A stretch of DNA of 60,058 nt, from assembly GCA_014378525.1 (NCBI GenBank), contig JACMNL010000121.1:1-60058 (forward strand), given 5' to 3'. The translations under genes and the position numbers were made by a program. Below the pieces are notes generated by a model, which was not told where the DNA came from, made no database searches, and was given only the letters and a program-made list of their open reading frames with translations. Of the stretch, positions 24,576 to 32,588 are shown piece by piece (position 1 is the stretch's first letter; each line of letters starts with the position of its first letter). The stretch is from Bacteriovorax sp. GTDB taxonomy: Bacteria > Bdellovibrionota > Bacteriovoracia > Bacteriovoracales > Bacteriovoracaceae.

Positions 24576-25343
24576 TTATTGAATCGTAGTATCAAGTGCC
24601 ATTCTCTGCCAGAAGATTCTCTTTTTAGCAGTGTCTTTTGGTGATGTAAGACCAGTGATCTTCATTAAGCTTGCATCCATTTCAGGAAAAATATCATTGT
24701 AACGGTCTTTTTGAATCATTTTAATAAGTGGTGCTTTTGCTTTTTCAAACTTCAGGTCACCCACAGTGAGAATAACATTCTTGATAATGTTGGATCTTTT
24801 AGCTTTAAGTGCTTTTCCGTTCATTGTCGGTTGATAATAATTTTTCTTATCGTATAACATTGCCCAGACAGCTGGAGCAGCGTCTGCTGTTTTCAGGATT
24901 CTGATGTTATCAAGCGCCTGTGCACGAACGATGAATGAATCATCCTTTAATAAACTTGCGTACTGACGTGAATAATTTTTTTGTTTAAGAGCAAGCATCG
25001 TTTTTAAACTCGCCATTCTCATAACCCAGTGAGGATGCTTTAAGAATTTTGATAAAAACGGAGCTGACTTCTCCCCCATGATTTGTCCCAGAAGGAAGGT
25101 CGCCATCCATCTGTTTTTATCAGGGTACTTTCCGTTTTTCATGACTTCAACAAGAGCTTCAACAGATTCACCACCATGCTTTAGAGTTTCACTTTTAAGC
25201 TGGGCCATCTGGATTTTATCGTTATAATTTTGCGAGTATTTTTGTAGAAGATTATTTTTGACTTCAGAGTTACTGATTGCTGCTTCAGCAAAAGCTGAGC
25301 AAGAGATAACAACTAGAAGAGCAATACGAATAACATTTTTCAT
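24576..25343 (-). CDS. Exported HEAT-repeat protein
   Basis: A 255-residue protein with a signal peptide (cleavage near AFAEA-A) followed by tandem helical repeats of HEAT/PBS-lyase type: segments such as PFLSKFLKHPHWVMRMASLK and YASLLKDDSFIVRAQALDNI show the L-K-D-x-x-x-V-R-x-x-A pattern. Such periplasmic scaffolds bind other proteins; the partner is unknown. The ATG at 25343 follows AGGAG by seven bases. It is the last gene of a leftward operon, 13 bases after its neighbour. Confidence 0.68.
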   Translation of the reverse strand: MKNVIRIALLVVISCSAFAEAAISNSEVKNNLLQKYSQNYNDKIQMAQLKSETLKHGGESVEALVEVMKNGKYPDKNRWMATFLLGQIMGEKSAPFLSKFLKHPHWVMRMASLKTMLALKQKNYSRQYASLLKDDSFIVRAQALDNIRILKTADAAPAVWAMLYDKKNYYQPTMNGKALKAKRSNIIKNVILTVGDLKFEKAKAPLIKMIQKDRYNDIFPEMDASLMKITGLTSPKDTAKKRIFWQRMALDTTIQ

Positions 25344-25356
25344 CAAAGACTCCTGA

Positions 25357-26280
25357 TTAACCTAACATTTTTTCGAATTCAGACAAAAGCTCTTCAGCAG
25401 ATTTCTGCTCGCCTTCTTCAACCTGAACATCTTCAAGAGGAACGTCTACAACCTGCGGAGCTTTCGCTGCAGGTTTTGTATCAGCAATCGCCGCTGCCAT
25501 CGCTGCTTCTAAATCTTCTTCTGGTTCCGGTGCTGGTGGAGCTACCACTGCTGCCGCTGCAGGAGTTGCACCCTGTGCGCCTTTTCTTAGAGCTATGAGT
25601 TCAGCTTTAAGCTGATCGTTTTCCTGTTGAAGACGTTTTAAGTTTGCAAGGTCTTCTTCGATAATGGCGTATTCTTTTAAACGTTCACGAATTTCATTTC
25701 TTTCAGCTGTAATACTCGCAAGTTCTTTTTGCAGGCCTGCATCTCCACCTGCTCTCGCCATTGCTTCTGCAAGTTGCGCTTCCAGGTCACGCACTCTTTG
25801 TTGAGATGCTGACAATTCTTTTTTCATTAATTCAGTTTCAGCACCAAGACCTTTTCCAGCAGATAAATCCTGAATCGTTCTTTCAAGATCTGAAATTTGT
25901 CTCTGACGATCAGTCAGTCTCTGGTTAAGAGCTGCGATCTCAGCATTTTTTTGAGTCGACTCTTCGCCACCAGTACCCATTCCAATGTTCATCGATGAAG
26001 GAAGATCACCAACCGGAACAACTGAAGGAATTCCGTTACCAATATCAAGTCCTCCGCCTCTGAAAAGCGATGACTTTAATGAATTTGAATTTTGAATAAT
26101 TGAATCGAGATAGTTTTTAACAACACTCGCAGGGATTTCATGTGAGAGCTGGTGAAATTTTTTACGGTTATAAAACCAGTAAATAATTATCCCCACCATC
26201 GTCACGAGTAATAATAAACTGAAAACTGTAATAGTCTCATCAGTAAATTTTGTGAGAATTAAGCGTATTGTTTCTGTCAC
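25357..26280 (-). CDS. Membrane-anchored coiled-coil protein
   Basis: A 307-residue protein with one N-terminal membrane helix (about 17-37), a Gly/Pro-rich stretch, a long Gln/Glu/Lys/Arg coiled coil (about 110-230) and an Ala/Pro/Glu-rich acidic tail ending in a short amphipathic helix (SAEELLSEFEKMLG). GTG is the start codon, preceded by AGGAAGG. The layout suggests a cytoplasmic scaffold tethered to the inner membrane. No family recognised. It lies between IMPase and the HEAT-repeat gene and is probably cotranscribed with both. Confidence 0.65.
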   Translation of the reverse strand: MTETIRLILTKFTDETITVFSLLLLVTMVGIIIYWFYNRKKFHQLSHEIPASVVKNYLDSIIQNSNSLKSSLFRGGGLDIGNGIPSVVPVGDLPSSMNIGMGTGGEESTQKNAEIAALNQRLTDRQRQISDLERTIQDLSAGKGLGAETELMKKELSASQQRVRDLEAQLAEAMARAGGDAGLQKELASITAERNEIRERLKEYAIIEEDLANLKRLQQENDQLKAELIALRKGAQGATPAAAAVVAPPAPEPEEDLEAAMAAAIADTKPAAKAPQVVDVPLEDVQVEEGEQKSAEELLSEFEKMLG

Positions 26281-26322
26281 GGTCCCTTCCTAGGATTATG
26301 AAAAATAGAATCTATTAAGAAA

Positions 26323-27237
26323 TTATAATCTACTCCTGAATAAAGACAAGATTTCCTTCTGTAAAGGTGCCCTTGCGGCAATGATTGTCGGCTGAAATGG
26401 ATGGAACTCCTGACCCTCGTAATCAGTTACTAGAACTCCGGCCTCCAGACATATCAGGCCGGCAGCAGAAACATCCCAGGCAGCAAGTCCTCTCTCCCAG
26501 AAACAATCGAATATTCCGCGGGCCACATAACAAAGATCGAGTGCAGCACTCCCCATTCTTCTAATGCCCCGGCCTTTACCTACCATGCTTTTGAAAAGAT
26601 CAAACTCTTCTTCAAACACAGGCCCCTTTTCGGTGGTAAATCCTGTGACAAACATGGCGTCTTTCATATTTTTTTTGTTGGCCGTTTTTTTCAAACTTAA
26701 TGGTTTTGATTTCTTTTTAAAACCATTTGAGAAGTTGATTAATTTAGTTCCTTTGCCCTTAATGGCATAAAAACAATCACCATTTGTTGGTCGTAGTACC
26801 AGGCCAACAACAGGTTCTCCGTAATGAGCCAGAGAGATGCACACGCCGTAGTAATCCAGTCCATTTAAGAAATTATTCGTTCCATCGAGAGGGTCAATGA
26901 TCCATACCCACTCTTTCTCCTGGAGAAATTTATACCGGTTCATCTCACCCATATATTCTTTGTAGGCGCTTTCTTCGGCAAGAATGAAGTGGTCAGGGTA
27001 TTTTTTCTTAATGCCATCGATGATCAGTTTTTCTGATTCAGTGTCAGCATTGCTCGCTATCCCCTGCGCTTTTTTATTGGTGATTTTTAAGCTCGAAATT
27101 TTTTTTTGTTTCGTTAAAAGAAGTTTCGACGCTTTTACAGCGAGATCCATTGAAAGTTTCAATGCTTCTTCTCTGACTACTTTTTGAGTTTTAATGTTCG
27201 TACTCGCTTGAATTGCCTTCTTCATTGTCGTCGACAT
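26323..27237 (-). CDS. Inositol monophosphatase-family phosphatase
   Basis: A 304-residue Mg2+-dependent phosphatase. Metal-binding motifs are in place: Glu88-Glu89 (LAEESAY), DPLDGT at 115-120 followed by NNFLNG, and WDVSAAGLICLEAGV near the C-terminus. The family covers inositol-1-phosphatase (SuhB), fructose-1,6-bisphosphatase and PAP phosphatase; the exact substrate is open. AAGGAAA lies before the ATG at 27237, so the gene overlaps the yacG end by 47 bases in another frame; a longer ORF start further upstream is unlikely. Confidence 0.85.
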   Translation of the reverse strand: MSTTMKKAIQASTNIKTQKVVREEALKLSMDLAVKASKLLLTKQKKISSLKITNKKAQGIASNADTESEKLIIDGIKKKYPDHFILAEESAYKEYMGEMNRYKFLQEKEWVWIIDPLDGTNNFLNGLDYYGVCISLAHYGEPVVGLVLRPTNGDCFYAIKGKGTKLINFSNGFKKKSKPLSLKKTANKKNMKDAMFVTGFTTEKGPVFEEEFDLFKSMVGKGRGIRRMGSAALDLCYVARGIFDCFWERGLAAWDVSAAGLICLEAGVLVTDYEGQEFHPFQPTIIAARAPLQKEILSLFRSRL

Positions 27238-27415
27238 CGATTTCCTTTTCTGCATCCAGAGTTGTTTCTTTTGAAGGCACAGTATAACTTTCCTGAAACC
27301 AGTGACCGAGATCGATCTTCTGACATCTGTCAGAACAAAATGGTCTGTACTCTGATTCGTAATATAAAAACTGCGTATCACATTGTGGGCATTTTACTTT
27401 TAACAATTTATTCAT
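27191..27415 (-). CDS. yacG: YacG-type zinc-finger protein (DNA gyrase inhibitor family)
   Basis: A 74-residue protein with the YacG signature: KCPQCDTQF at the N-terminus, then RPFCSDRCQKIDLGHWFQESYTV. YacG binds GyrB and inhibits gyrase in E. coli. The four zinc ligands are C9, C12, C28 and C32. The C-terminal 30 residues are acidic and disordered. The start overlaps the aminotransferase stop by eight bases, and the 3' end overlaps the IMPase gene, a tightly packed operon. Confidence 0.85.
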   Translation of the reverse strand: MNKLLKVKCPQCDTQFLYYESEYRPFCSDRCQKIDLGHWFQESYTVPSKETTLDAEKEIDVDDNEEGNSSEYEH

Positions 27416-28172
27416 GATTAAATTTCTCCCCAAATCGGCCAAAATTATGGCAGGTCATCTGGTAAATAGTTTTATCTTTGTACATTTGATTATTGTCGAT
27501 ACTGTCTACCAGGCGAAGTCCTTGTATTGAATTAGTAAACCAAATTTCGCGAGCACTTTCAAGTTCACTTTGAGATATGTCACATTCTAAAACGCGAATA
27601 TTCTGTGTATTTAAATACAGAATTAATTTTTTTCTCGTCACTCCATCTAAAACCATAGAAGAAATCTTCGGTGTCAAAAAGGTTTTGTCGTCTAATAAAA
27701 CAAAAATGTTTGAGGTCGAAGCTTCTGTCAGATTCCCTTGAGCATCGAAAAAAATAACATCATCTTTTTTTGATTCTCTGATTTCCATTTCTGCCAACAG
27801 GTAGTTTGAGCTCTTCACGAAGGCCGGGATAATCGAAGTAACCTTTGCACTTTTTGCTTTTGCAACTTTAATAAATGGATCTTTCGGTTGATGCGTTTTT
27901 TTAGAAAACATCAATCGATCTTCACATATGCTCAAACGAAAATAATGTGACGGGACAAATTCATTTTTTAAAAATTCTTTGATTTCATTCTTGTGATTAA
28001 TCCATTTTTCGCTGGGAAAAAGATAATCAGCTCCCTTAAGCAGGCGTTCTAAATGCTCTTCCAGAAAAACAAATTGAGATTTATCTGAAATAAAAGATGT
28101 GAAGGTTTGAACTCCACGAAGAAGCTGATTTGACTGGTGAATTGTGCTTGAATCAACTGATATTATTTTCAA
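27408..28172 (-). CDS. Class IV PLP-dependent aminotransferase (PabC/IlvE superfamily)
   Basis: A 254-residue enzyme of fold type IV. The PLP-binding Lys is K120 in AFVKSSNYL, and the conserved Glu150 lies in GNLTEASTSNIF. The C-terminal part has the GVTRKKLILYL segment. Members are branched-chain aminotransferase, D-amino-acid aminotransferase or aminodeoxychorismate lyase; the short length fits PabC or DAAT better than IlvE. The start appears to be TTG. It is divergent from the IlvC-like-panB-coaX operon, where a valine transaminase would supply the PanB substrate; that link is inference. Confidence 0.8.
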   Translation of the reverse strand: MKIISVDSSTIHQSNQLLRGVQTFTSFISDKSQFVFLEEHLERLLKGADYLFPSEKWINHKNEIKEFLKNEFVPSHYFRLSICEDRLMFSKKTHQPKDPFIKVAKAKSAKVTSIIPAFVKSSNYLLAEMEIRESKKDDVIFFDAQGNLTEASTSNIFVLLDDKTFLTPKISSMVLDGVTRKKLILYLNTQNIRVLECDISQSELESAREIWFTNSIQGLRLVDSIDNNQMYKDKTIYQMTCHNFGRFGEKFNHE

Positions 28173-28240
28173 TGATGTACTGGCCTCTTGCTTTCTAAGA
28201 GTGTAACTTTATCTTGGAAGAAATGACAAAGGAATAGTTA

Positions 28241-29167
28241 ATGGAAGAAGCTAAATCTCCCGTAACAATTATCGGTTTTGGCTCTCAAGCAAAGGCCTGG
28301 GCACTCAACTTAAAAGACTCAAAGCAAGACGTTAAAATTGCTCTGAAGAAGTCAAGTAAGTCACGTGAACTCGCGAAAAAACTTGGCTTTGACATCATCG
28401 ACCTCGAAAGTGATGCTTTGAAACAATCAGGCATTTTTGTCATGCTCATTCCCGATGACCAACACTTAAAATTCATGGAAGCGAACCGCTCTTTTATGAA
28501 AGATGGTGCACACATTCTTTACGCTCACGGCTTCAGTCTTTCTAAAGAAGATCTTTCAAAACGTTTTCCAAAATTCACTCACTCACTACTTGCCCCAAAA
28601 GCAATCGCCAGCGAAGTACGATACCAATACGAAATTCACGGAAAAATCGGTGCTGCTTATTTTGCTCCTACACCTGAAAGTGAAAAAGTTTTAAGAGAAG
28701 TGGCACGTCATGCGGGATTCACCGCTCTTTACAAAAGTCATTTCGATGAAGAGACAAAGGCAGATTTGTTTTCAGAGCAGTCTTTTTTATGTTCGATCCT
28801 TCCTTATGTTGCTCTAAAATCTTATAACATTTTACGAGCGAACGGCGTAAATCAGGAAGTCGCATTCATGGAATGTTTTCTTGAATTAAAATCAATCTCA
28901 CAGGCCATCGTCACATTAGGTCCAGAAGCTTTTTTTAAATTAATTTCTCCCAACGCTCTTATCGGTTCACAAAAAGGAAGACACCTTCTTCTTGGTTCTG
29001 AATTCGACAAGTCTCTCGAAAAATTAATTTCAGAAATCAACGACAGAAAATTTTACAAGGAAGTTGAAGTCGACGCTGACAAGCTTCGCCTGGAAGTTTT
29101 GGCAGAATGGGACAAAGAAGAGCTCACACAAGTTTTTAAAAGATTAAAAGCAGACCTTATAAACTAA
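28241..29167 (+). CDS. IlvC-like NAD(P)-dependent reductase, candidate ketopantoate reductase
   Basis: The 308-residue protein has the architecture of class I ketol-acid reductoisomerase: Rossmann motif GFGSQAKAWALNL (12-24), PDDQ (71-74), AHGFSL, PK at 119-120, the metal-binding DLFSEQ (D175, E179) and ECFLELK (E211, E215). It is 20-30 residues shorter than standard IlvC, and the loop after APK that normally reads GPGHxVR is replaced by AIASEVR. It is ten bases before panB and in an operon with coaX. IlvC of E. coli can reduce ketopantoate, so this divergent copy may have taken over the PanE step. AAAGGAA precedes the ATG. Confidence 0.75.
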   Translation: MEEAKSPVTIIGFGSQAKAWALNLKDSKQDVKIALKKSSKSRELAKKLGFDIIDLESDALKQSGIFVMLIPDDQHLKFMEANRSFMKDGAHILYAHGFSLSKEDLSKRFPKFTHSLLAPKAIASEVRYQYEIHGKIGAAYFAPTPESEKVLREVARHAGFTALYKSHFDEETKADLFSEQSFLCSILPYVALKSYNILRANGVNQEVAFMECFLELKSISQAIVTLGPEAFFKLISPNALIGSQKGRHLLLGSEFDKSLEKLISEINDRKFYKEVEVDADKLRLEVLAEWDKEELTQVFKRLKADLIN

Positions 29168-29176
29168 GAGATCATT

Positions 29177-29935
29177 ATGAAACTAGACACTAGAAAAATC
29201 CGTGCAATGAAAAAGAAAGCGACGAAACAAACTCTGCAAATGCTGACTTGTTACGATTTTCAAACCGCACAACTTTTAAACGACACTGAACTTGATTTAG
29301 TTCTCGTTGGTGACAGTGTTGGAAATGTTGTTCTTGGTTACGATCATACGATTTCCGTTGAACTCGATACAATGATTCTTTTCACAAAAGCAGTTAAAAG
29401 AGGGGCTCCCGATAAATTTGTAATCGCCGATCTTCCATTCGGAACATATGCAAGTTTAGAAAGCGGATTACAAAACTCAATCAGGTTATTTCAACAGTCT
29501 GGTGCAGAAGCACTTAAACTTGAAGGCGCTTATCCTTTCGAATGTGAGCTTATTGAAAGGCTCACACAAATCGGAATCCCGGTTATGGGCCATATCGGAT
29601 TAACACCGCAATCTGTTCACGAGCAGGGCGGATATTATACTCATGGCAAGGACGCAGCATCTCAGGCACGCTTAATGAAAGAGGCCCTGGCCCTTGAAGA
29701 GGCCGGATGTTTTTCAATCGTTCTTGAGTTTGTTGAAGAGAGCCTCGCTAAAAAAATCACAGACAAATTAAAAATACCTACGATCGGAATCGGTTCAGGA
29801 AAACATACTGACGGCCAGGTACTGGTGATCAATGATCTTCTACACATTGGAAAAAAAGATCCGCCTAAATTCTGCAAACCTATTGGAAATGTTTTTGAGT
29901 TCAAGAAAAAACTCATTAACGAATATTTAAAATGA
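29177..29935 (+). CDS. panB: 3-methyl-2-oxobutanoate hydroxymethyltransferase
   Basis: PanB makes ketopantoate from 2-oxoisovalerate and methylene-tetrahydrofolate, the first step of pantothenate synthesis. The 252-residue protein is a normal-length TIM barrel: MLTCYDFQTAQLL, LVGDSVGNVVLGYDHT (metal-binding Asp), ADLPFGTYAS, KLEGA, GHIGLTPQSVHEQGGY, the catalytic Glu in SIVLEFVEESLA, and IGIGSGKHTDGQVLV. It follows the IlvC-like gene by nine bases and overlaps coaX by four (ATGA). Confidence 0.94.
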   Translation: MKLDTRKIRAMKKKATKQTLQMLTCYDFQTAQLLNDTELDLVLVGDSVGNVVLGYDHTISVELDTMILFTKAVKRGAPDKFVIADLPFGTYASLESGLQNSIRLFQQSGAEALKLEGAYPFECELIERLTQIGIPVMGHIGLTPQSVHEQGGYYTHGKDAASQARLMKEALALEEAGCFSIVLEFVEESLAKKITDKLKIPTIGIGSGKHTDGQVLVINDLLHIGKKDPPKFCKPIGNVFEFKKKLINEYLK

Positions 29936-30618
29936 GATTAGTCACTATTGATAACGGCAACACTCACCCACATGCTGGTTTTTTTGAATCGGGTGTATTG
30001 AAAGGTGTTGAGCCTCTGGAAAAATATGTGCCTCAATCAGGCGACTACGTTCTTATTGCGAGCGTAGGCAAAACATTAAAAATCAAACCCAGCTTTGATT
30101 TAAAAACTAAAAGAACAATGACTCATTTTTTTGATATGCGGGTTCACTATTCGAATACTTTAGGTGATGACCGCTTAATTGCAGGTTATGGCGTCTTTAA
30201 AAAAATCAAGACTACAGAAAAAGTTTTATTGATTGATGCCGGTACTTTTATTACTTGTGACCTGATTACTGATGATGGTTTTCAAGGCGGATATATTTTT
30301 CCAGGAATCAGCAGATTTTTAAAAATTTATTCTGACAGTGCTCAACTTCCTCTTCTATCAAAAGATCAGCTGTACAGTGAAAATGATGATCTTCCTCATT
30401 CAACAGAAGAAGCAATTATTAAAGCGACTGAAATTTATTTGAAATCTTCGATTGAACAGGTGATTACGAAAACTTCCCCCGATAAAATAGTTTTTACCGG
30501 AGGAAATGCTTCGAGTATAAAAAATCTGATTAGTTTAAAAGTTCGTTTTGAGACGGATCGTCACTTAATACATTCAGCACTGTCGTTGATATATGATCAT
30601 CATCTTCGCCCAGAGTAA
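29932..30618 (+). CDS. coaX: Type III pantothenate kinase
   Basis: CoaX phosphorylates pantothenate, the first step of CoA synthesis. The 228-residue protein shows the type III motifs: DNGNTHPHAG (phosphate loop) at the start, LGDDRLIAGYG, LLIDAGTFITCDL and GGYIFPGISRFL, with FTGGNASSI near the end. It is somewhat shorter than typical CoaX (about 250). The last 89 bases overlap, on the other strand, the 3' end of the next gene. With panB just upstream and coaD 4 kb away, several CoA genes cluster here. Confidence 0.9.
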   Translation: MRLVTIDNGNTHPHAGFFESGVLKGVEPLEKYVPQSGDYVLIASVGKTLKIKPSFDLKTKRTMTHFFDMRVHYSNTLGDDRLIAGYGVFKKIKTTEKVLLIDAGTFITCDLITDDGFQGGYIFPGISRFLKIYSDSAQLPLLSKDQLYSENDDLPHSTEEAIIKATEIYLKSSIEQVITKTSPDKIVFTGGNASSIKNLISLKVRFETDRHLIHSALSLIYDHHLRPE

Positions 30619-30826
30619 GTCTCAATGAATCTGGAATTTCTACTGCACGGTATTTTTTCCCGTTTGAAGTTCTAATCCAATACCCCATTACCAGTTTCTC
30701 ATCCACAACCATACGAATCGGCTTTAAGCTGATGATGTGCTCAGTATTGATAAGTAATGTTTCAAAAATGTTGTCTACTGACTGACCATCTTTTGGTGAA
30801 ACAATTTTGAATCGTTGTAATGCCAT
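30530..30826 (-). CDS. Small protein of unknown function (loosely FlbD-like)
   Basis: A 98-residue soluble protein. The central part (INTEHIISLKP ... TSNGKKYRAVEIPDS) loosely follows the pattern of short FlbD-type or LytTR-like beta-strand proteins (N-x-x-x-I-x-x-I ... dGkkY-x-V-x-E), but I would not assign that family. AGAGGTT precedes the ATG. The last 29 codons or so lie antisense to coaX; coding capacity there is constrained on both strands. Confidence 0.5.
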   Translation of the reverse strand: MALQRFKIVSPKDGQSVDNIFETLLINTEHIISLKPIRMVVDEKLVMGYWIRTSNGKKYRAVEIPDSLRLTLGEDDDHISTTVLNVLSDDPSQNELLN

Positions 30827-30913
30827 AAAAACCTCTTAAAATGTTATGCTCGGCCTAGTATAAAATAATAAGCAGATGTTCATAGTCCCCTTGTAATTTT
30901 TATAGTTGTTTAC

Positions 30914-30941
30914 TTGGATTACTGAGGAGAAATGCTATATT
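30914..30941 (+). promoter_or_regulatory. Promoter giving a probable leaderless tcdA mRNA
   Basis: TTGGAT (30914-30919), a 16-base spacer, TATATT (30936-30941), then six bases to the ATG at 30948. A GAGGAG upstream (924-929 of the 30 kb block) is too far from this ATG and lies before the predicted transcription start. Confidence 0.55.
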
Positions 30942-30947
30942 CGCTTT

Positions 30948-31775
30948 ATGGATCAACTTTTTAATTCAGAAGACTACAACCAGCGTTTTGGTGGCATTGC
31001 ACGTCTTTACGGCGTACAGGGACTTAAGAACCTGCTGAAAGCACACGTAATGGTAGTAGGCCTTGGTGGAGTCGGTTCCTGGGCCGCTGAATCTCTCGCC
31101 CGCTCCGGCGTAGGTGCAATTACTTTAGTCGACCTCGATGATATCTGCATCTCCAATACCAATCGTCAGCTTCCTGCAATGAGCGGCCAGTATGGAAAAT
31201 TAAAAATCAACGTTATCCGCGACCGTATTTTATCAATTAATCCACAATGCCAGGTTCATTGTATTGAAGATTTTTTTACTGCTTCGAGCGCTGATTCAAT
31301 TTTAGATTATCGTTTTGATTACGTGGTCGATGCCATCGATAGCTTACATAATAAATGCCTGCTCGCTTCGATGTGCCGCGATCGAAATCTGCCTTTACTC
31401 GTTACAGGTGGAGCTGCAGGTAAAATCAATCCTGCCCAAATTCAAATTGCTGATCTGGGTGAATGTGTAAACGATTCACTGATTTTTCGAATGAGAAAAC
31501 GTTTACGCCAGGAATTTAACTTTCCGAACGGATCTCCTTCATCACGTGCTCAAAAAACAAAATTTAATATGATGTGTGTGTTTTCACCTGAAGAGCCGGT
31601 TTATCCAACTGCTGATGGCGGTATTACATGTTCTATACCTGACTCAGAAACAAATTTAAAAATGGATTGTGAAACCGGTATGGGTTCGGTCTCTCATATT
31701 ACAGCAGTGTTTGGACTAATGGCCGCGGGCCACATTGTAAACACTATCGCGAAGTCTTCATCTCAGTTTCAGTAA
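30948..31775 (+). CDS. tcdA: tRNA threonylcarbamoyladenosine dehydratase
   Basis: TcdA (CsdL) cyclises t6A37 of tRNA to ct6A using ATP. The 275-residue protein is an E1/ThiF-like enzyme: RFGGIARLYG at the N-terminus, nucleotide-binding VVGLGGVGSWAAESLARSG, DLDDICISNTNRQ, and a VVDAIDSLHNK segment. These are the TcdA branch signatures rather than MoeB/ThiF, and the CxxC zinc pairs of MoeB are absent. The ATG at 30948 was preferred over an in-frame TTG at 30906, which lies upstream of the -35. The 3' end overlaps the convergent gene by 32 bases. Confidence 0.88.
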   Translation: MDQLFNSEDYNQRFGGIARLYGVQGLKNLLKAHVMVVGLGGVGSWAAESLARSGVGAITLVDLDDICISNTNRQLPAMSGQYGKLKINVIRDRILSINPQCQVHCIEDFFTASSADSILDYRFDYVVDAIDSLHNKCLLASMCRDRNLPLLVTGGAAGKINPAQIQIADLGECVNDSLIFRMRKRLRQEFNFPNGSPSSRAQKTKFNMMCVFSPEEPVYPTADGGITCSIPDSETNLKMDCETGMGSVSHITAVFGLMAAGHIVNTIAKSSSQFQ

Positions 31776-32451
31776 GTTCTCTCCACTCACCTTTGGCCAG
31801 GTCATCAAGCTTAAATTCTCCAACCTGAATTCTTATAAGCCTTAATACTTCAATATTTTCTGTCTCTAGCATTTTTCTTATCTGCCTGTTTCTCCCTTCA
31901 CTCAAATGAACTTCAATCCATCCGTTTTTCTCTCCAGACCTGATAAGTTCGAATTTCGCAGGCAAAGTCTTTTTACCTTCCAGAATTATTCCATTCGATA
32001 ATTTTTCAAGAATGATATCTGCCGGAATTGGACTCGTCTGGACGTGATAAATTTTAGTCACGTGAGTTTTAGGATTCATGAGCTTTTCTGCCCATACATG
32101 ATCATTGGTAAATAACAAAAGTCCTTCACTTGCCTGATCCAGTCGTCCTACTGCCTGAACTAATGGGCCAGTCCAATTCTTTAAACATTCATAAACTGTG
32201 GGACGATTTTTTTCATCAGATCTTGTTGTGACCAGTCCTTTTGGTTTATTCAACATCAGATAATGTTTCTTTTGTTCAACGGCCTTCTGTCCTTCAATTT
32301 CAATATTGCAGCGGTGATCGACATATGTCAGAGGTATTTTACATATCTGCCCGTTTACTTTTACAGAGCCTTTTAAGATAGCGAGTGCCGCTTCCTTTCT
32401 ACTGAGAAGTCCACGTTTGGAAATTAATCTTTCGAGTTCTATATTTGCCAT
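31744..32451 (-). CDS. RsuA/RluB/RluE-family rRNA pseudouridine synthase
   Basis: A 235-residue enzyme with an N-terminal S4 RNA-binding domain (LERLISKRGLLSRKEA ... GSVKVNG), the catalytic motif GRLDQASEGLLLFTND with Asp105, and the family's RNRQIRKML segment. It isomerises a uridine of 16S or 23S rRNA; which one (RsuA, RluB or RluE type) cannot be decided. A perfect TATAAT lies six bases before the ATG, so the mRNA is probably leaderless. Confidence 0.87.
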   Translation of the reverse strand: MANIELERLISKRGLLSRKEAALAILKGSVKVNGQICKIPLTYVDHRCNIEIEGQKAVEQKKHYLMLNKPKGLVTTRSDEKNRPTVYECLKNWTGPLVQAVGRLDQASEGLLLFTNDHVWAEKLMNPKTHVTKIYHVQTSPIPADIILEKLSNGIILEGKKTLPAKFELIRSGEKNGWIEVHLSEGRNRQIRKMLETENIEVLRLIRIQVGEFKLDDLAKGEWRELTETEMKTSR

Positions 32452-32457
32452 TTGAAT

Positions 32458-32463
32458 ATTATA
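32458..32463 (-). promoter_or_regulatory. -10 element six bases before a start codon
   Basis: TATAAT on the minus strand, separated by six bases from the ATG of the pseudouridine synthase gene. No good -35 is visible, and the nearest AAAGG is 12 bases from the ATG. Confidence 0.42.
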
Positions 32464-32543
32464 CCTTTAAAAAATTAATTTATCCTTCCTAAAATTCTGA
32501 CACCGCACTTTAAGCTCGTTAATTATTTCTCATACTTGCTTTT

Positions 32544-32580
32544 CAGTTGATATCTGCCTTTTTTGCAAAAATCTCAACTG
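32544..32580. repeat. Inverted repeat adjoining the RAYT ribosome site
   Basis: CAGTTGA (32544-32550) and TCAACTG (32574-32580) are perfect inverted arms 23 bases apart. The right arm runs into the GGAGA used by the RAYT gene. It may be a self-binding site or a translation-blocking hairpin. Confidence 0.4.
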
Positions 32581-32588
32581 GAGATATT

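Noticed and set aside
30932..30964. An 11-codon frame (ATG behind GAGGAG) overlapping the tcdA start out of frame.
   Set aside because: The -10 hexamer lies inside it, so the predicted tcdA transcript would start after its ATG; it could only be translated from a longer RNA.
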